Below, one piece after another: positions 35,904 through 44,910 of a stretch of DNA of 61,270 nucleotides; positions within the stretch are counted from its first letter, which is position 1, and the number at the start of each line of letters is the position of its first letter. The stretch spans positions 1 to 61,270 of the forward strand of contig JAPDJT010000003.1 in assembly GCA_029258955.1 (NCBI GenBank). The letters are read 5' to 3'. The translations under genes and the position numbers were made by a program. This DNA comes from Thermoplasmatota archaeon. Lineage in GTDB: Archaea > Thermoplasmatota > E2 > UBA202 > JdFR-43. Below the pieces are notes generated by a model. That model was not told the DNA's origin and ran no database searches. It saw only the letters and a program-made list of their open reading frames with translations.

Positions 35904-36783
35904 CGCATGTAGATCGTGAGGTTGTAGTATTTTCTATTAAAAAGTTTTGCTTACCAATAGTCTTAAAAATATCTTGAAATTTTTCTTCCTTTTGCTTTTT
36001 AACTCCAGTTTTTTGGTATTTCTTTTTAAGCCAATTTTTAATATCCTCTGCACCCTCAATTACTATAGTTTTCCCATTTTCCTTGTAAATCAAAATAGGA
36101 ACATTATTATAATTCAGCAACCTTACTAAAGATATAACTTCATCTGCTTTATAAAGATTTAGAGGTATATTATGCTTTTTAGCAAATTCTTCTACTTCTT
36201 TACAAAAATGACAATTTTTTTCATATATAAGAATAGGATAATTAAGTTTTAAAGGTTTGAAAGGAATTTTTACTAAAGAAGCTGCGAAAAAAAGAGAAAA
36301 ACTTCCTAAAATAGCTATTTTATAAATTGTAATATCTTTAGAGACATAAGTCCCAGAAAATAAAATCTTTTCTTTAAGAGGAAGCTTATAGTCTAAAAGA
36401 AAACATAAAAAAAGAAGAGCTGCTACAATTAAACAATAAAGGCAGTATTCATTTAAAATCCATTTTTGAAAACCTATAAAATATCCTTCTATTATAATTG
36501 CTAAAGCAAGTATATAAGTTCTCAAATTTAAAAACCAAGAAATTTTCAAATCTAAAAGATCAAAAAGTGAAGAAATTGTTAAATAAAAAAAGAGTAAAAC
36601 TCCTATATAATTCAAAATATCATAAGTGCCAAAGGTATGAACTAAAAAACAACCCTTAGTTTGACATAGAGTCTTTTGATGAAAGCTTAAATAAATTTCT
36701 AATGCAATTAAAATAAAACCTGTCAAACTCAAAAAAAAGACAAGAAATTTTATCTTTCCTGTTGGTTGAGGTTTAGATGGCAT
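35875..36783 (-). CDS. Vitamin K epoxide reductase family protein fused to a thioredoxin-like domain
   Basis: 302 aa. Four to five membrane helices fill about 10-175. The VKOR loop cysteines are in LCQTKGC (39, 44) and the active-site CxxC in NEYCLYC. The C-terminal thioredoxin/glutaredoxin-like part has CHFC. Such fusions re-oxidise or drive disulfide formation in the envelope, in place of DsbB/DsbA. A last CAIDQSQPC pair lies at the extreme C-terminus. The ATG directly adjoins the end of thiC upstream; the shared bases imply coupling. Confidence 0.82.
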   Translation of the reverse strand: MPSKPQPTGKIKFLVFFLSLTGFILIALEIYLSFHQKTLCQTKGCFLVHTFGTYDILNYIGVLLFFYLTISSLFDLLDLKISWFLNLRTYILALAIIIEGYFIGFQKWILNEYCLYCLIVAALLFLCFLLDYKLPLKEKILFSGTYVSKDITIYKIAILGSFSLFFAASLVKIPFKPLKLNYPILIYEKNCHFCKEVEEFAKKHNIPLNLYKADEVISLVRLLNYNNVPILIYKENGKTIVIEGAEDIKNWLKKKYQKTGVKKQKEEKFQDIFKTIGKQNFLIENTTTSRSTCAIDQSQPCE

Positions 36784-38096
36784 TATCCTTCAAAAAATTT
36801 TCCTTTTAAAATCTTATAAGCAGAATCAAAAATTTTTATAGCACAATATGGACCACACATAGTACAGGCTTTACTTTTTGAAATCCCCCCTTCAATTCTA
36901 TACTTTCTTGCTTTATCTGGATCAATAGAAAGCTCTATTTGAGCTTCCCAGTCAAGTTTTGCTCTTGCTTTTGCCATTTCTAAATCCCATTCCCAAGCTC
37001 CTTTAACACCCTTTACAAGATCTGCTACATGAGCAGCTATCTTAGAAGCTATAAGCCCTTCTTTAACATCCTCAATTGTAGGAAGTCTCAAATGTTCTGC
37101 AGGTGTAAGATAACATAAAAAATCAGCTCCTGCTGCTCCTGCAATAGCTCCTCCTATTGCACCAACTATATGATCATAACCTGGTGCAATATCAGTAGGA
37201 AGTGGTCCTAATACATAAAAAGGTGCAGAATGACAAAGTTTTTTCTGCAATTTTACATTAGCAGTAATTTGATCCAAAGGAACATGTCCAGGACCTTCAA
37301 TCATTACCTGAACTCCTTTTTCCCAAGCTTTTAATGTTAATTCTCCAAGTGTAATTAATTCATGAATTTCTCCACCATCTGTAGCATCAGCAATACAACC
37401 TGGTCTTATACCATCACCTAAGGATAAAGTAATATCATAAGTATAAGCAATATCAAGCAATTCATCAAAATATTCATAAAGTGGATTTTCTTTATTATTA
37501 TAAATCATCCATTCTGCAATAAAAGATCCTCCACGAGATACAACTCCAAGTATTCTCTCTTTATTTTTAAGCCTTTCAAGAGCCTCCTTAGTAACACCAC
37601 AATGAACTGTCATGAAATCTATTCCATCTTCAGCTTGTTTTTCTATTACTTTAAAAATTTCAGAAACAGTCATTTCAACAATAGATTTATGATGTTTTTC
37701 AACTGCTTCAATTGCAGCTTGATAAATAGGAACTGTTCCAAGCGGAACAGAACATTTTTCTCTTATAATTTTTCTTATTCCATCAAGATCTCCACCAGTT
37801 GAAAGATCCATTACAGTATCTGTCCCATATTTTAAAGCTATCTCAAGCTTTTTTAATTCTTCTTCAATAGAAAGTCTATCTTTAGAAGTTCCAATATTTA
37901 CATTTACTTTTGTTTTCAAACCTTTTCCAATAGCACAGGGCTTTGAAAGCTTACTTTTTTTATTTTTACAAATTACTATATATCCCTTAGCAATACCATC
38001 TCTTATATAATCAACTTCTAATCCTTCAGCTTCTGCACAAATTTTCATCTCTTCTGTAATCTTTCCTTCTTCTGCAAGTGTTTTTAAAGTAGACAT
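36783..38096 (-). CDS. thiC: Phosphomethylpyrimidine synthase
   Basis: Thiamine pathway radical SAM enzyme turning AIR into HMP-phosphate (437 aa, the shorter archaeal/clostridial-like form). Diagnostic segments are MDLSTGGDLDGIR, MTVHCGVT, SRGGSFIAEWM, SLGDGIRPGC and EGPGHVPLDQI. The C-terminal CTMCGPYC binds the 4Fe-4S cluster. No TPP riboswitch is visible in the 118 nt upstream. AGGAGG precedes the ATG. Confidence 0.96.
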   Translation of the reverse strand: MSTLKTLAEEGKITEEMKICAEAEGLEVDYIRDGIAKGYIVICKNKKSKLSKPCAIGKGLKTKVNVNIGTSKDRLSIEEELKKLEIALKYGTDTVMDLSTGGDLDGIRKIIREKCSVPLGTVPIYQAAIEAVEKHHKSIVEMTVSEIFKVIEKQAEDGIDFMTVHCGVTKEALERLKNKERILGVVSRGGSFIAEWMIYNNKENPLYEYFDELLDIAYTYDITLSLGDGIRPGCIADATDGGEIHELITLGELTLKAWEKGVQVMIEGPGHVPLDQITANVKLQKKLCHSAPFYVLGPLPTDIAPGYDHIVGAIGGAIAGAAGADFLCYLTPAEHLRLPTIEDVKEGLIASKIAAHVADLVKGVKGAWEWDLEMAKARAKLDWEAQIELSIDPDKARKYRIEGGISKSKACTMCGPYCAIKIFDSAYKILKGKFFEG

Positions 38097-38214
38097 AATA
38101 AAAATAACCTCCTTTTTGCAAAATTTTTCACAAAAAATTATTTTTAAATTTAAAATTATACACCAAAATTAAAAAAAATCTCAGAAGAAAAGAAAAAATT
38201 CACTACTAAAAGAT

Positions 38215-38778
38215 TTATTGATAAACTTCTAAACAGATTTGATCTTTTTTATGAAGTTCTTCAAAATAAACAGAAACATATTCATTAAAATTAATATTTT
38301 TAACTTTTAAACCTACATAATTAGGTTCAATAGGAAATTCTCTTCCTCCTCTATCCACTAATACTGCAAGTTCTATTTTTTTAGGACGTCCCATATCTAT
38401 AAGTGCATCCATAGCAGCTCTTACTGTTCTTCCAGTATATATAACATCATCTATTAGAATAATATTAAGATTTTCTATAGAAAAGGGAATTTCAGTCTTT
38501 TTAACCTTAGGATAATTGGTAATCCTTGTCCAGTCATCTCTATATAAAGTTATATCCAAATACCCTATAGGAATTTCAATTCCTGTTTTTTGAAAAAGCA
38601 ACTTCTTTAATCTATTTGCAAAAGGAGCACCTCCTGTTTGGATTCCTATTAAAGCTACTTTATCTAAAAGAGGATACTTTCTTAGAATCTGATTTGCAAC
38701 TTTTTCAATAAGTTTCTTAATTCTTTTAGGACCTGCTATTACTTTTTTAACTTTTTGAGTTAAAATTTGATTATTCAT
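38215..38778 (-). CDS. pyrR: PyrR: pyrimidine operon attenuator / uracil phosphoribosyltransferase
   Basis: 187 aa from the ATG at 38778; an in-frame TTG at 38814 would add 12 residues. The start at MNNQIL matches Bacillus PyrR best. The PRPP loop is LIDDVIYTGRTVRAAMDALI, and YLDITLYRDD and VLVDRGGREFPI are family hallmarks. PyrR binds UMP and pyr mRNA in Gram-positives; no pyr gene or anti-antiterminator is seen here, so its target lies elsewhere. It is divergent from the thioesterase gene. Confidence 0.88.
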   Translation of the reverse strand: MNNQILTQKVKKVIAGPKRIKKLIEKVANQILRKYPLLDKVALIGIQTGGAPFANRLKKLLFQKTGIEIPIGYLDITLYRDDWTRITNYPKVKKTEIPFSIENLNIILIDDVIYTGRTVRAAMDALIDMGRPKKIELAVLVDRGGREFPIEPNYVGLKVKNINFNEYVSVYFEELHKKDQICLEVYQ

Positions 38779-38824
38779 AAATTGGATATTAACCACTATT
38801 TCCAAATTTTGCAAGGGTAAAACT

Positions 38825-39226
38825 ATGATAAAAGAAGTAAATTATAGAGTAATATATGGAGATACTGATTGTGGAAAAGTTATGTATTATGGAAATTATT
38901 TTCGCCTTTTTGAAATAGGAAGAACTGAATTAATTCGCTCTGTTGGTTTAAGTTATAAAGAAATTGAAGAAAAGGATGGAATTATTTTACCTGTAGTAGA
39001 AGCTTTTATTAAATATAAAGCTCCTGCTAAATATGATGATCTTTTAACTATAAAAACTTTTTTAAAAGAATTAAAACCTTATAAAGTAGTATTTGAATAT
39101 AAAATTTTTAAAAATAATACCCTTTTAACTGAAGGTTATACTGTTCATGTGCCTATTAATAAAGAAGGAAAGATTATAAAATTTCCTAAGAATATTTATA
39201 ACATATTAAATTTACTTTTAAAATAA
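38825..39226 (+). CDS. YbgC/FadM-type acyl-CoA thioesterase
   Basis: 133 aa hot-dog fold protein, normal length. The catalytic segment YGDTDCGKVMYYGNYFRLFE holds the conserved Asp and the tyrosine-rich YbgC pattern. It hydrolyses short or medium acyl-CoA or acyl-ACP. It lies 8 nt upstream of ychF. Confidence 0.85.
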   Translation: MIKEVNYRVIYGDTDCGKVMYYGNYFRLFEIGRTELIRSVGLSYKEIEEKDGIILPVVEAFIKYKAPAKYDDLLTIKTFLKELKPYKVVFEYKIFKNNTLLTEGYTVHVPINKEGKIIKFPKNIYNILNLLLK

Positions 39227-39234
39227 TAATTTTT

Positions 39235-40341
39235 ATGAAAATAGGAATTGTTGGACTTCCTAATGTAGGAAAATCAACTATCTTTAATGCTTTAATTCAA
39301 GCTAATAAAGCCCAGGTTGCTAATTATCCTTTTTGCACTATAGAACCTAATATAGGAATAGTAAATGTTCCGGATGAAAGAGTATATAAAATTGCAAAAT
39401 TTGAAAAGAGTAAAAAGGTTACACCTGCAACTATAGAATTTATTGATATAGCTGGATTAGTAAAAGGTGCAAGTAAAGGAGAAGGTCTGGGAAATCAATT
39501 TCTTTCTTATATAAGACAAGTTTACGCTATTGCTCATGTAATAAGGTGTTTTGAAGATTCTAATATTTCTCATGTAGAAGGTTCAATTGATCCTGTAAGA
39601 GATGCAGAAATAGTAGAATTTGAACTTATAATGGCTGATCTTCAAACTATAGAAAAAAGATTAGAAAAGATTCAAAAACTTGTCAAATCTGGTGATAAAT
39701 CTGCTAAAGCTGAATTTGAAACTTTAACAAAAGCTAAAAAAATATTAGAAAATTTTAAGACTTTAAGAAAAAATTTGAAAGCTTTTAATAAAGAAGAGAT
39801 AAAATTTCTTGAGAAGACCTTATTTTTACTCACTATCAAACCCATGATGTATATTGCTAATATTTCTGAAAAAGAACTTCCAGAGGGTGAAAAAAATCCT
39901 TTAATAAATCAACTTAAAGATTTTGCTTCTAAAAATGAAATACCAGTAGTGGTTCTCTGTGGAAAAATTGAACAGGAGTTAATAGAACTTCCTGAAGAAG
40001 AAAGAAATGAATTTTTAGAAGCACTTAATTTAAAAGAATTAGGTCTTCATAAAATGATAAAAAGTGGTTATAAGCTTTTAAATTTGATTACTTTTTTTAC
40101 TACCAATCCTAAAGAAACTAAAGCCTGGACTATTAAAAATGGAACCAGAGCTATAAAAGCTGCAGGGAAAATACACTCTGATATAGAAAAAGGATTTATT
40201 GCAGCTGAAGTTATCAATTATAAGGATTATATTCAAATAGGTTCTCTTCACAAAGCAAAAGAATTAGGTTTAGTAAAGATAGAAGGAAAAGATTATAAAG
40301 TTAAAGACGGAGATATCATTTATTTCAGATTTAATATATAA
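39235..40341 (+). CDS. ychF: Redox-regulated ATPase YchF
   Basis: Obg-family P-loop protein (368 aa). G1 is GLPNVGKSTIFNAL, G3 is DIAGLVKGASKGEGLG, and the family's altered G4 explains ATP preference. The C-terminal TGS domain has KGFIAAEVINYKDY. It binds ribosomes and is linked to oxidative stress response in E. coli. Confidence 0.96.
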   Translation: MKIGIVGLPNVGKSTIFNALIQANKAQVANYPFCTIEPNIGIVNVPDERVYKIAKFEKSKKVTPATIEFIDIAGLVKGASKGEGLGNQFLSYIRQVYAIAHVIRCFEDSNISHVEGSIDPVRDAEIVEFELIMADLQTIEKRLEKIQKLVKSGDKSAKAEFETLTKAKKILENFKTLRKNLKAFNKEEIKFLEKTLFLLTIKPMMYIANISEKELPEGEKNPLINQLKDFASKNEIPVVVLCGKIEQELIELPEEERNEFLEALNLKELGLHKMIKSGYKLLNLITFFTTNPKETKAWTIKNGTRAIKAAGKIHSDIEKGFIAAEVINYKDYIQIGSLHKAKELGLVKIEGKDYKVKDGDIIYFRFNI

Positions 40342-40445
40342 ATAACTTTAATGATTTTTTAAATTTATAAAAATTGTGGTAAAATTATTATTAAAGAAAA
40401 AAATATTATTTTTGTTATTAAAATATAGATTAAAGGAGCAAAAAT

Positions 40446-43004
40446 ACGGAATTTAAAAAATTTTTTGTTTATCCAAGAATTCCTGAAAGATTACAAAAGC
40501 TTTTAAATCTTTCTAACAACCTTTGGTTTACTTGGAATTATGATGCACTCTCACTTTTTTACAAAATTGATGCAGAAACCTTTAGAAGATTTAAATATAA
40601 TGCTAAAAAATTTTTCTATCATCTTTCTAAGCCTAAACTTCAAAAACTTGCTCAAGATGAAAGATTTTTAATGGATTTAGAGGATATATGGAAAACTTTT
40701 AAAGAATATAAAGAATATAAACATTCTTTAATTGAAAATATGGGAATTACAGAAGATGATATAATAGTTTATTTTAGCACTGAATTTGGATTTCATCCTG
40801 TTCTTCCTATTTATGCTGGTGAATTGGGTATTTTAGCAAGTGATATGATGATAGGAGCTTCAGACCTTGGATTACCTTTTATTGGAGTTGGTTTACTTTA
40901 TAAGCATGGATATTTCTTGCAAAAAATTGATTCTCTAACAAAAAATCAAATAGAAAAACCTGATGTTGTAGATGTATTTTTAAATTTTTTACAGGAAGTA
41001 AAAAATGAAAAAGGCGATCCTCTTATAATAGATTTAAAAATTCTTGACACTCTTGTTAAGGTAAAAATTTGGAAGTTAGATGTAGGAAGGAATGTTTGTT
41101 ATTTCTTGGATACAGATATTTTTGAAAATCCTCCTGAAGTAAAAAATATTTTAAGTTCTCTTTATCCTATAGATTTAGAAAAAAGGATTCAACAAGAAAT
41201 TATTTTAGGATTAGGAGGATATTATGCTTTAAAAGCTATGGGAATAAAACCAAAACTTTATCACCTTAATGAAGGACATTCTACTTTTGTCATTTTTGCG
41301 CGCTTAAAAGATTTAATAAAAGAAGAAAGATTATCCCTGGATGAAGCTAAAATGTTAATTAAAGAAACTACCATATTTACTACTCATACTCCTGTAATTT
41401 TTGAAAATGAACATTTTCCTGATAAATTAATTAAAAAATATCTTTTTAATTTTTTTGAAGATGTGCTTGATTTAAATACACGAGAAAAGCTTTTTGAAGA
41501 AGGTTTTGTAGGAGATGATAAAACTACTTTTTGGCTTCCTGCTTTAGCTATAAGAAATTCTTCTTATATAAATGCTGTTTCAAGACCTCACCAAGATACT
41601 ACTAAAAAGATGTGGAAACCTCTTTTTGAAAAACTTATTTTAGAGGAAATCCCCATTAATTATATTACCAATGGGGTGCATTGGAGATGGTTAAGTGAAT
41701 CTTTTTATAATTTATTCAAAAAATATCTTGGTCCTCACTTTATATATATGTCTCCAGATGATCCGGGATGGGAAGAAATCTTTAAAATTCCAGATGAAGA
41801 AATATGGGATGCTCATAAAAAAAATAAATATAGATTAGTAGGTTATCTTAAAAAGATATTAGAAGAAGAATATTTAAAAATAAGACACCCAATAAAAAAT
41901 ACTAAGGTTTTTAAATTCCCAAAAGCTGATCATCTTATTATTACTTGTGCAAGAAAAATTACAGAATATAAAAGAAATACATTAATTTTATATAATAAAG
42001 AAAAAATAGCTGAAATTTTAAATAATACAGATACTATTTTATTATTTGCTGGTAAAGCACATCCTGAAGATACAGAAGGAAAAAAGATGATAAAAGAGAT
42101 TTTAGAATTTAGAGAACAATATAATCTTTATGATAAAGTTCTTTTTCTTGAAAATTATGATATACATCTTGCAAGATATCTTATTTGGGGATCTGATGTA
42201 TGGTTAAATACGCCTTTAAGACCAATGGAAGCATCTGGAATCTCAGGAATAAAAGCTTCGATGAATGGAGTTTTACATTTAAGTGTACTTGATGGATGGT
42301 GGGTTGAAGGATATACTGGTAATAATGGATGGGTTATATATCCTAAGGAAGAACTTCCTCCTTACAATCCTTTTGAAGCTAATCAAATTTATACCATTTT
42401 AGAAAATGAAATCCAACCTTTATTTTATGACAGAGATGAAGAAGGGATACCAAGAAATTGGATTAAAATGATGAAACAAGCAATCTATAAAGCTTGTAAA
42501 TATTTTTCTATAAACCAAACACTTTTTGAATATACACAAAAGTTCTATGTCTCAGCTCTAAACAATTTTAAAAATCTTACAAAAAATAATTATACTCTTT
42601 TACGTCAAATAATAAAAGAAAAAAATACTATTTTAGAAAAATGGAATAATATAAAAACTCTTAATATTTATGATAATTTAACACAAAAAGATCTTTTTGA
42701 AGAAGATAAACTTGAAGTAACTGTAGAGGTTGAACTTGCAGATCTTTCTCCAAATTCAATAGAAGTTCAAATAATTTTTATAAATGAAATTTATTGTGTA
42801 TTAGCTCCTGGATTAGAAGATGAAATTCAAAGACAATTAGAAATCTTTTCAGTTCCTTTTAAAGAATATAAAGATAATAAAGCTATATTTTATGGTGTAT
42901 ATCCCTTATATGGACATGGTTTAAAACAATACAGTATAAGAATAGTTCCCAAAAATAGTTTCATTAAAAAAGCTTACCCAAATTTGATAAAGTTGAAAAA
43001 TTAA
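40446..43004 (+). CDS. glgP: Alpha-glucan (glycogen) phosphorylase, with probable ACG start
   Basis: 852 aa if started at ACG 40446. It releases glucose-1-phosphate from alpha-1,4-glucans. The short thermophile type (TIGR02094) has an N-terminal block ending in LSNNLWFTWNYDA. That block is encoded here only in the segment before the first ATG (40671). That 75-codon extension has no ATG, GTG or TTG in frame, and an in-frame stop at 40431 bounds it. AAGGAG (40433-40438) stands 7 nt before ACG. HLNEGHSTF and EASGISGIKASMNG (PLP lysine) mark the active site. A sequencing error (ATG to ACG) is the alternative. Confidence 0.85.
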   Translation, partial: TEFKKFFVYPRIPERLQKLLNLSNNLWFTWNYDALSLFYKIDAETFRRFKYNAKKFFYHLSKPKLQKLAQDERFLMDLEDIWKTFKEYKEYKHSLIENMGITEDDIIVYFSTEFGFHPVLPIYAGELGILASDMMIGASDLGLPFIGVGLLYKHGYFLQKIDSLTKNQIEKPDVVDVFLNFLQEVKNEKGDPLIIDLKILDTLVKVKIWKLDVGRNVCYFLDTDIFENPPEVKNILSSLYPIDLEKRIQQEIILGLGGYYALKAMGIKPKLYHLNEGHSTFVIFARLKDLIKEERLSLDEAKMLIKETTIFTTHTPVIFENEHFPDKLIKKYLFNFFEDVLDLNTREKLFEEGFVGDDKTTFWLPALAIRNSSYINAVSRPHQDTTKKMWKPLFEKLILEEIPINYITNGVHWRWLSESFYNLFKKYLGPHFIYMSPDDPGWEEIFKIPDEEIWDAHKKNKYRLVGYLKKILEEEYLKIRHPIKNTKVFKFPKADHLIITCARKITEYKRNTLILYNKEKIAEILNNTDTILLFAGKAHPEDTEGKKMIKEILEFREQYNLYDKVLFLENYDIHLARYLIWGSDVWLNTPLRPMEASGISGIKASMNGVLHLSVLDGWWVEGYTGNNGWVIYPKEELPPYNPFEANQIYTILENEIQPLFYDRDEEGIPRNWIKMMKQAIYKACKYFSINQTLFEYTQKFYVSALNNFKNLTKNNYTLLRQIIKEKNTILEKWNNIKTLNIYDNLTQKDLFEEDKLEVTVEVELADLSPNSIEVQIIFINEIYCVLAPGLEDEIQRQLEIFSVPFKEYKDNKAIFYGVYPLYGHGLKQYSIRIVPKNSFIKKAYPNLIKLKN

Positions 43005-43047
43005 AATTCTGTTTTATATTTTTATAAAATTTCAAAGGAGTTCACTT

Positions 43048-43629
43048 ATGGAAATCTTAATATATATTCTGACAATTTTAGCTATTATTTTAGTAAGTAT
43101 ATCTATTTTTGTAATTATTAAAATTAATAAAATTGTAACTACTTTTGATAAAAATTTAGAAACTTTTAGGTCAATCTTAGAAAATTTGCAAAAATATTCT
43201 GAAAATTTTAATAATACATTAAATTCTATTCAAACTACTGTAAATAACTTAAATGAGTTTATTATTAATCTAAAAATTGTTCCTAAAATAATAGAAGAAT
43301 TAGGAGAAACTGTAAAAGATTTGGAAAATTATTTAAAAGGTAAAATAGAAATAGTTACAGATGAAATAAAAAATGTATCTGAGGAAACAAAGGAAAGTAT
43401 AAAAAATGTTAAATTTGTAACAGAAAAAGCAAAATCTACAGCAAATTCTTTAGATCCTTTTATGAATTCTATTACAGATTTTGTAAATACTACAAAAGTG
43501 TTAGTTGATTCTCTCAATGATCAAATCAAAAATTTATATATTGAGATAAGTTCTTTAATTACAGGTGCAAAAGAAGTAAGTAGTAGTTTAAAAAAGATTT
43601 TTTCTTTTTCTTTAAAAGAGAAAAAATAG
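43048..43629 (+). CDS. Membrane-anchored coiled-coil protein (DUF948-like)
   Basis: 193 aa. One N-terminal membrane segment (about 3-25) is followed by helical heptad-rich sequence with many Asn, Thr and Ser. The layout matches DUF948 proteins. The next gene encodes a YtxH protein, and this DUF948-YtxH pair recurs in bacteria as general envelope/stress proteins. AAAGGAG precedes the ATG. Confidence 0.6.
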   Translation: MEILIYILTILAIILVSISIFVIIKINKIVTTFDKNLETFRSILENLQKYSENFNNTLNSIQTTVNNLNEFIINLKIVPKIIEELGETVKDLENYLKGKIEIVTDEIKNVSEETKESIKNVKFVTEKAKSTANSLDPFMNSITDFVNTTKVLVDSLNDQIKNLYIEISSLITGAKEVSSSLKKIFSFSLKEKK

Positions 43630-43656
43630 TCTAAAATTAATAAAGGAGGTGAAAGT

Positions 43657-43977
43657 ATGTCGGAGAAAAAAACAGTATTTTTAGCATTTTTAGTAGGTTT
43701 TGTAACAGGAAGCATAACTGCACTCTTTTTAGCTCCTGCAAGTGGAGAGGAGACAAGAAAAAAACTTAGAGAAGAAGTGGATAAAACAACTGAAAAATTA
43801 AAGGCTGAAGCTGAAACATTAAAAGCTAAAGCTGAAGAACTTTCATCTAAAGCAAAAGAAATTCTTGAAGCTAAAAAAGAAGAAATAAAAGAAGCTATTG
43901 GAAAAGGAAAGGAAGTAATTAAAGAAAAAAAAGAAGAATTAGCTTCTAAACTTCTTAAAAAAGAAGAAGAAGTTTAA
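43657..43977 (+). CDS. YtxH domain protein
   Basis: 106 aa. The start FLAFLVGFVTGSITALFLAPASGEETR is the YtxH signature: a glycine-rich membrane segment followed by the APxSGxETR turn. The rest is a long Lys/Glu-rich helix. Function is unknown; homologues respond to general stress in Bacillus. AGGAGGTG precedes the ATG, 27 nt after the DUF948-like gene. Confidence 0.82.
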   Translation: MSEKKTVFLAFLVGFVTGSITALFLAPASGEETRKKLREEVDKTTEKLKAEAETLKAKAEELSSKAKEILEAKKEEIKEAIGKGKEVIKEKKEELASKLLKKEEEV

Positions 43978-43980
43978 TTC

Positions 43981-44907
43981 TTACCACTGAAATCTATTTT
44001 TCAGGATTTGAAAATAATTTCTTTTTAAAGAAGGTATTAATTTAAGTTTTCTTTCTGCTTTTTTTATTAAAATAGATTTTTCATTTTTAATAAATAAATT
44101 TATCTGACCATCTATTAACAGATGAATTTCTTCATCTGTTTTATTTACTGAGACCTCAATTAAAGAATCATCAGGAATTATCAAGGGTCTAATATTTATT
44201 TTGAAAGAACAAATAGGAGTGCAAATAAACACTTTAGATTGTGGATGAACTATAGGACCCCCTGCAGAAAGATTATAAGCAGTAGATCCAGTAGGAGTTG
44301 AAATGATTAAACCATCACCATAAATGGTTGTTACTTCTGTATTATTTATTTTTAAATTTAAGTAAATAATCTTTCCTGCTGGACCTTTCATTATAGCTCC
44401 TTCATTTAAGCCTACATATTCTTTATTTTGATAAATTATTTTCAATAATGTTCTTTCTTCTAAAAGATTAAAGTCTTTTTCTAAAGCCAAAATAATTTGA
44501 GGTAACTCTTCTATATAGGTTTCAGTTAAAAAACCAAATTTCCCCATGTTTACCCCAAGAATTGGTAAATCATATTTATAAGCATAAGGAACAGCTTTTA
44601 AGAATGTGCCATCCCCTCCAAGAACCAAAATGGCTTTTATCTCATTCAATTCCTCTAAGGATAATTTTGAAATTTCTTTTAAAGGGATAAGTTCCAATTT
44701 TTTTTCTTTTAAAAGGTCTTTTAAAATTCCTGGCAAAGGTGTATTTTCCTTTATTAAAAGAAAAAATCTGAGCATAGTAAAAATTTTAAATTTTCTAAAT
44801 AAAATATCAAGTTTTTTAATTTTTTTATTAGACACATTTAGAACTTTATGATATAATTTAATTTCTGTAATTTTTAAATTTTTGATTATCTCAAAAAATT
44901 TTTTCAA
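43981..44907 (-). CDS. nadK: NAD kinase
   Basis: Phosphorylates NAD to NADP. The catalytic GGDGTFLKAV, GVNMGKFGFLTE and YGDGLIISTPTGSTAYNLSAGG are diagnostic. The longest frame gives 308 aa, but the first about 44 residues are not typical. Starting at M45 (ATG at 44775, MLRFFLLIKENTPLPG) gives 264 aa, closer to the family. That shorter start would also free about 130 nt for divergent promoters with the ClC gene. Neither start has a clear ribosome binding site. Confidence 0.93.
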   Translation of the reverse strand: MKKFFEIIKNLKITEIKLYHKVLNVSNKKIKKLDILFRKFKIFTMLRFFLLIKENTPLPGILKDLLKEKKLELIPLKEISKLSLEELNEIKAILVLGGDGTFLKAVPYAYKYDLPILGVNMGKFGFLTETYIEELPQIILALEKDFNLLEERTLLKIIYQNKEYVGLNEGAIMKGPAGKIIYLNLKINNTEVTTIYGDGLIISTPTGSTAYNLSAGGPIVHPQSKVFICTPICSFKINIRPLIIPDDSLIEVSVNKTDEEIHLLIDGQINLFIKNEKSILIKKAERKLKLIPSLKRNYFQILKNRFQW

Positions 44908-44910
44908 ACT

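Noticed and set aside
38097-38214. Possible TPP riboswitch upstream of thiC
   Set aside because: The gap has no CTGAGA or other conserved thi-box segment; only A/T runs and a ribosome binding site.
38779-38814. TTG start for pyrR
   Set aside because: The extra 12 residues have no family counterpart; the ATG at 38778 aligns with Bacillus PyrR. Not fully excluded.
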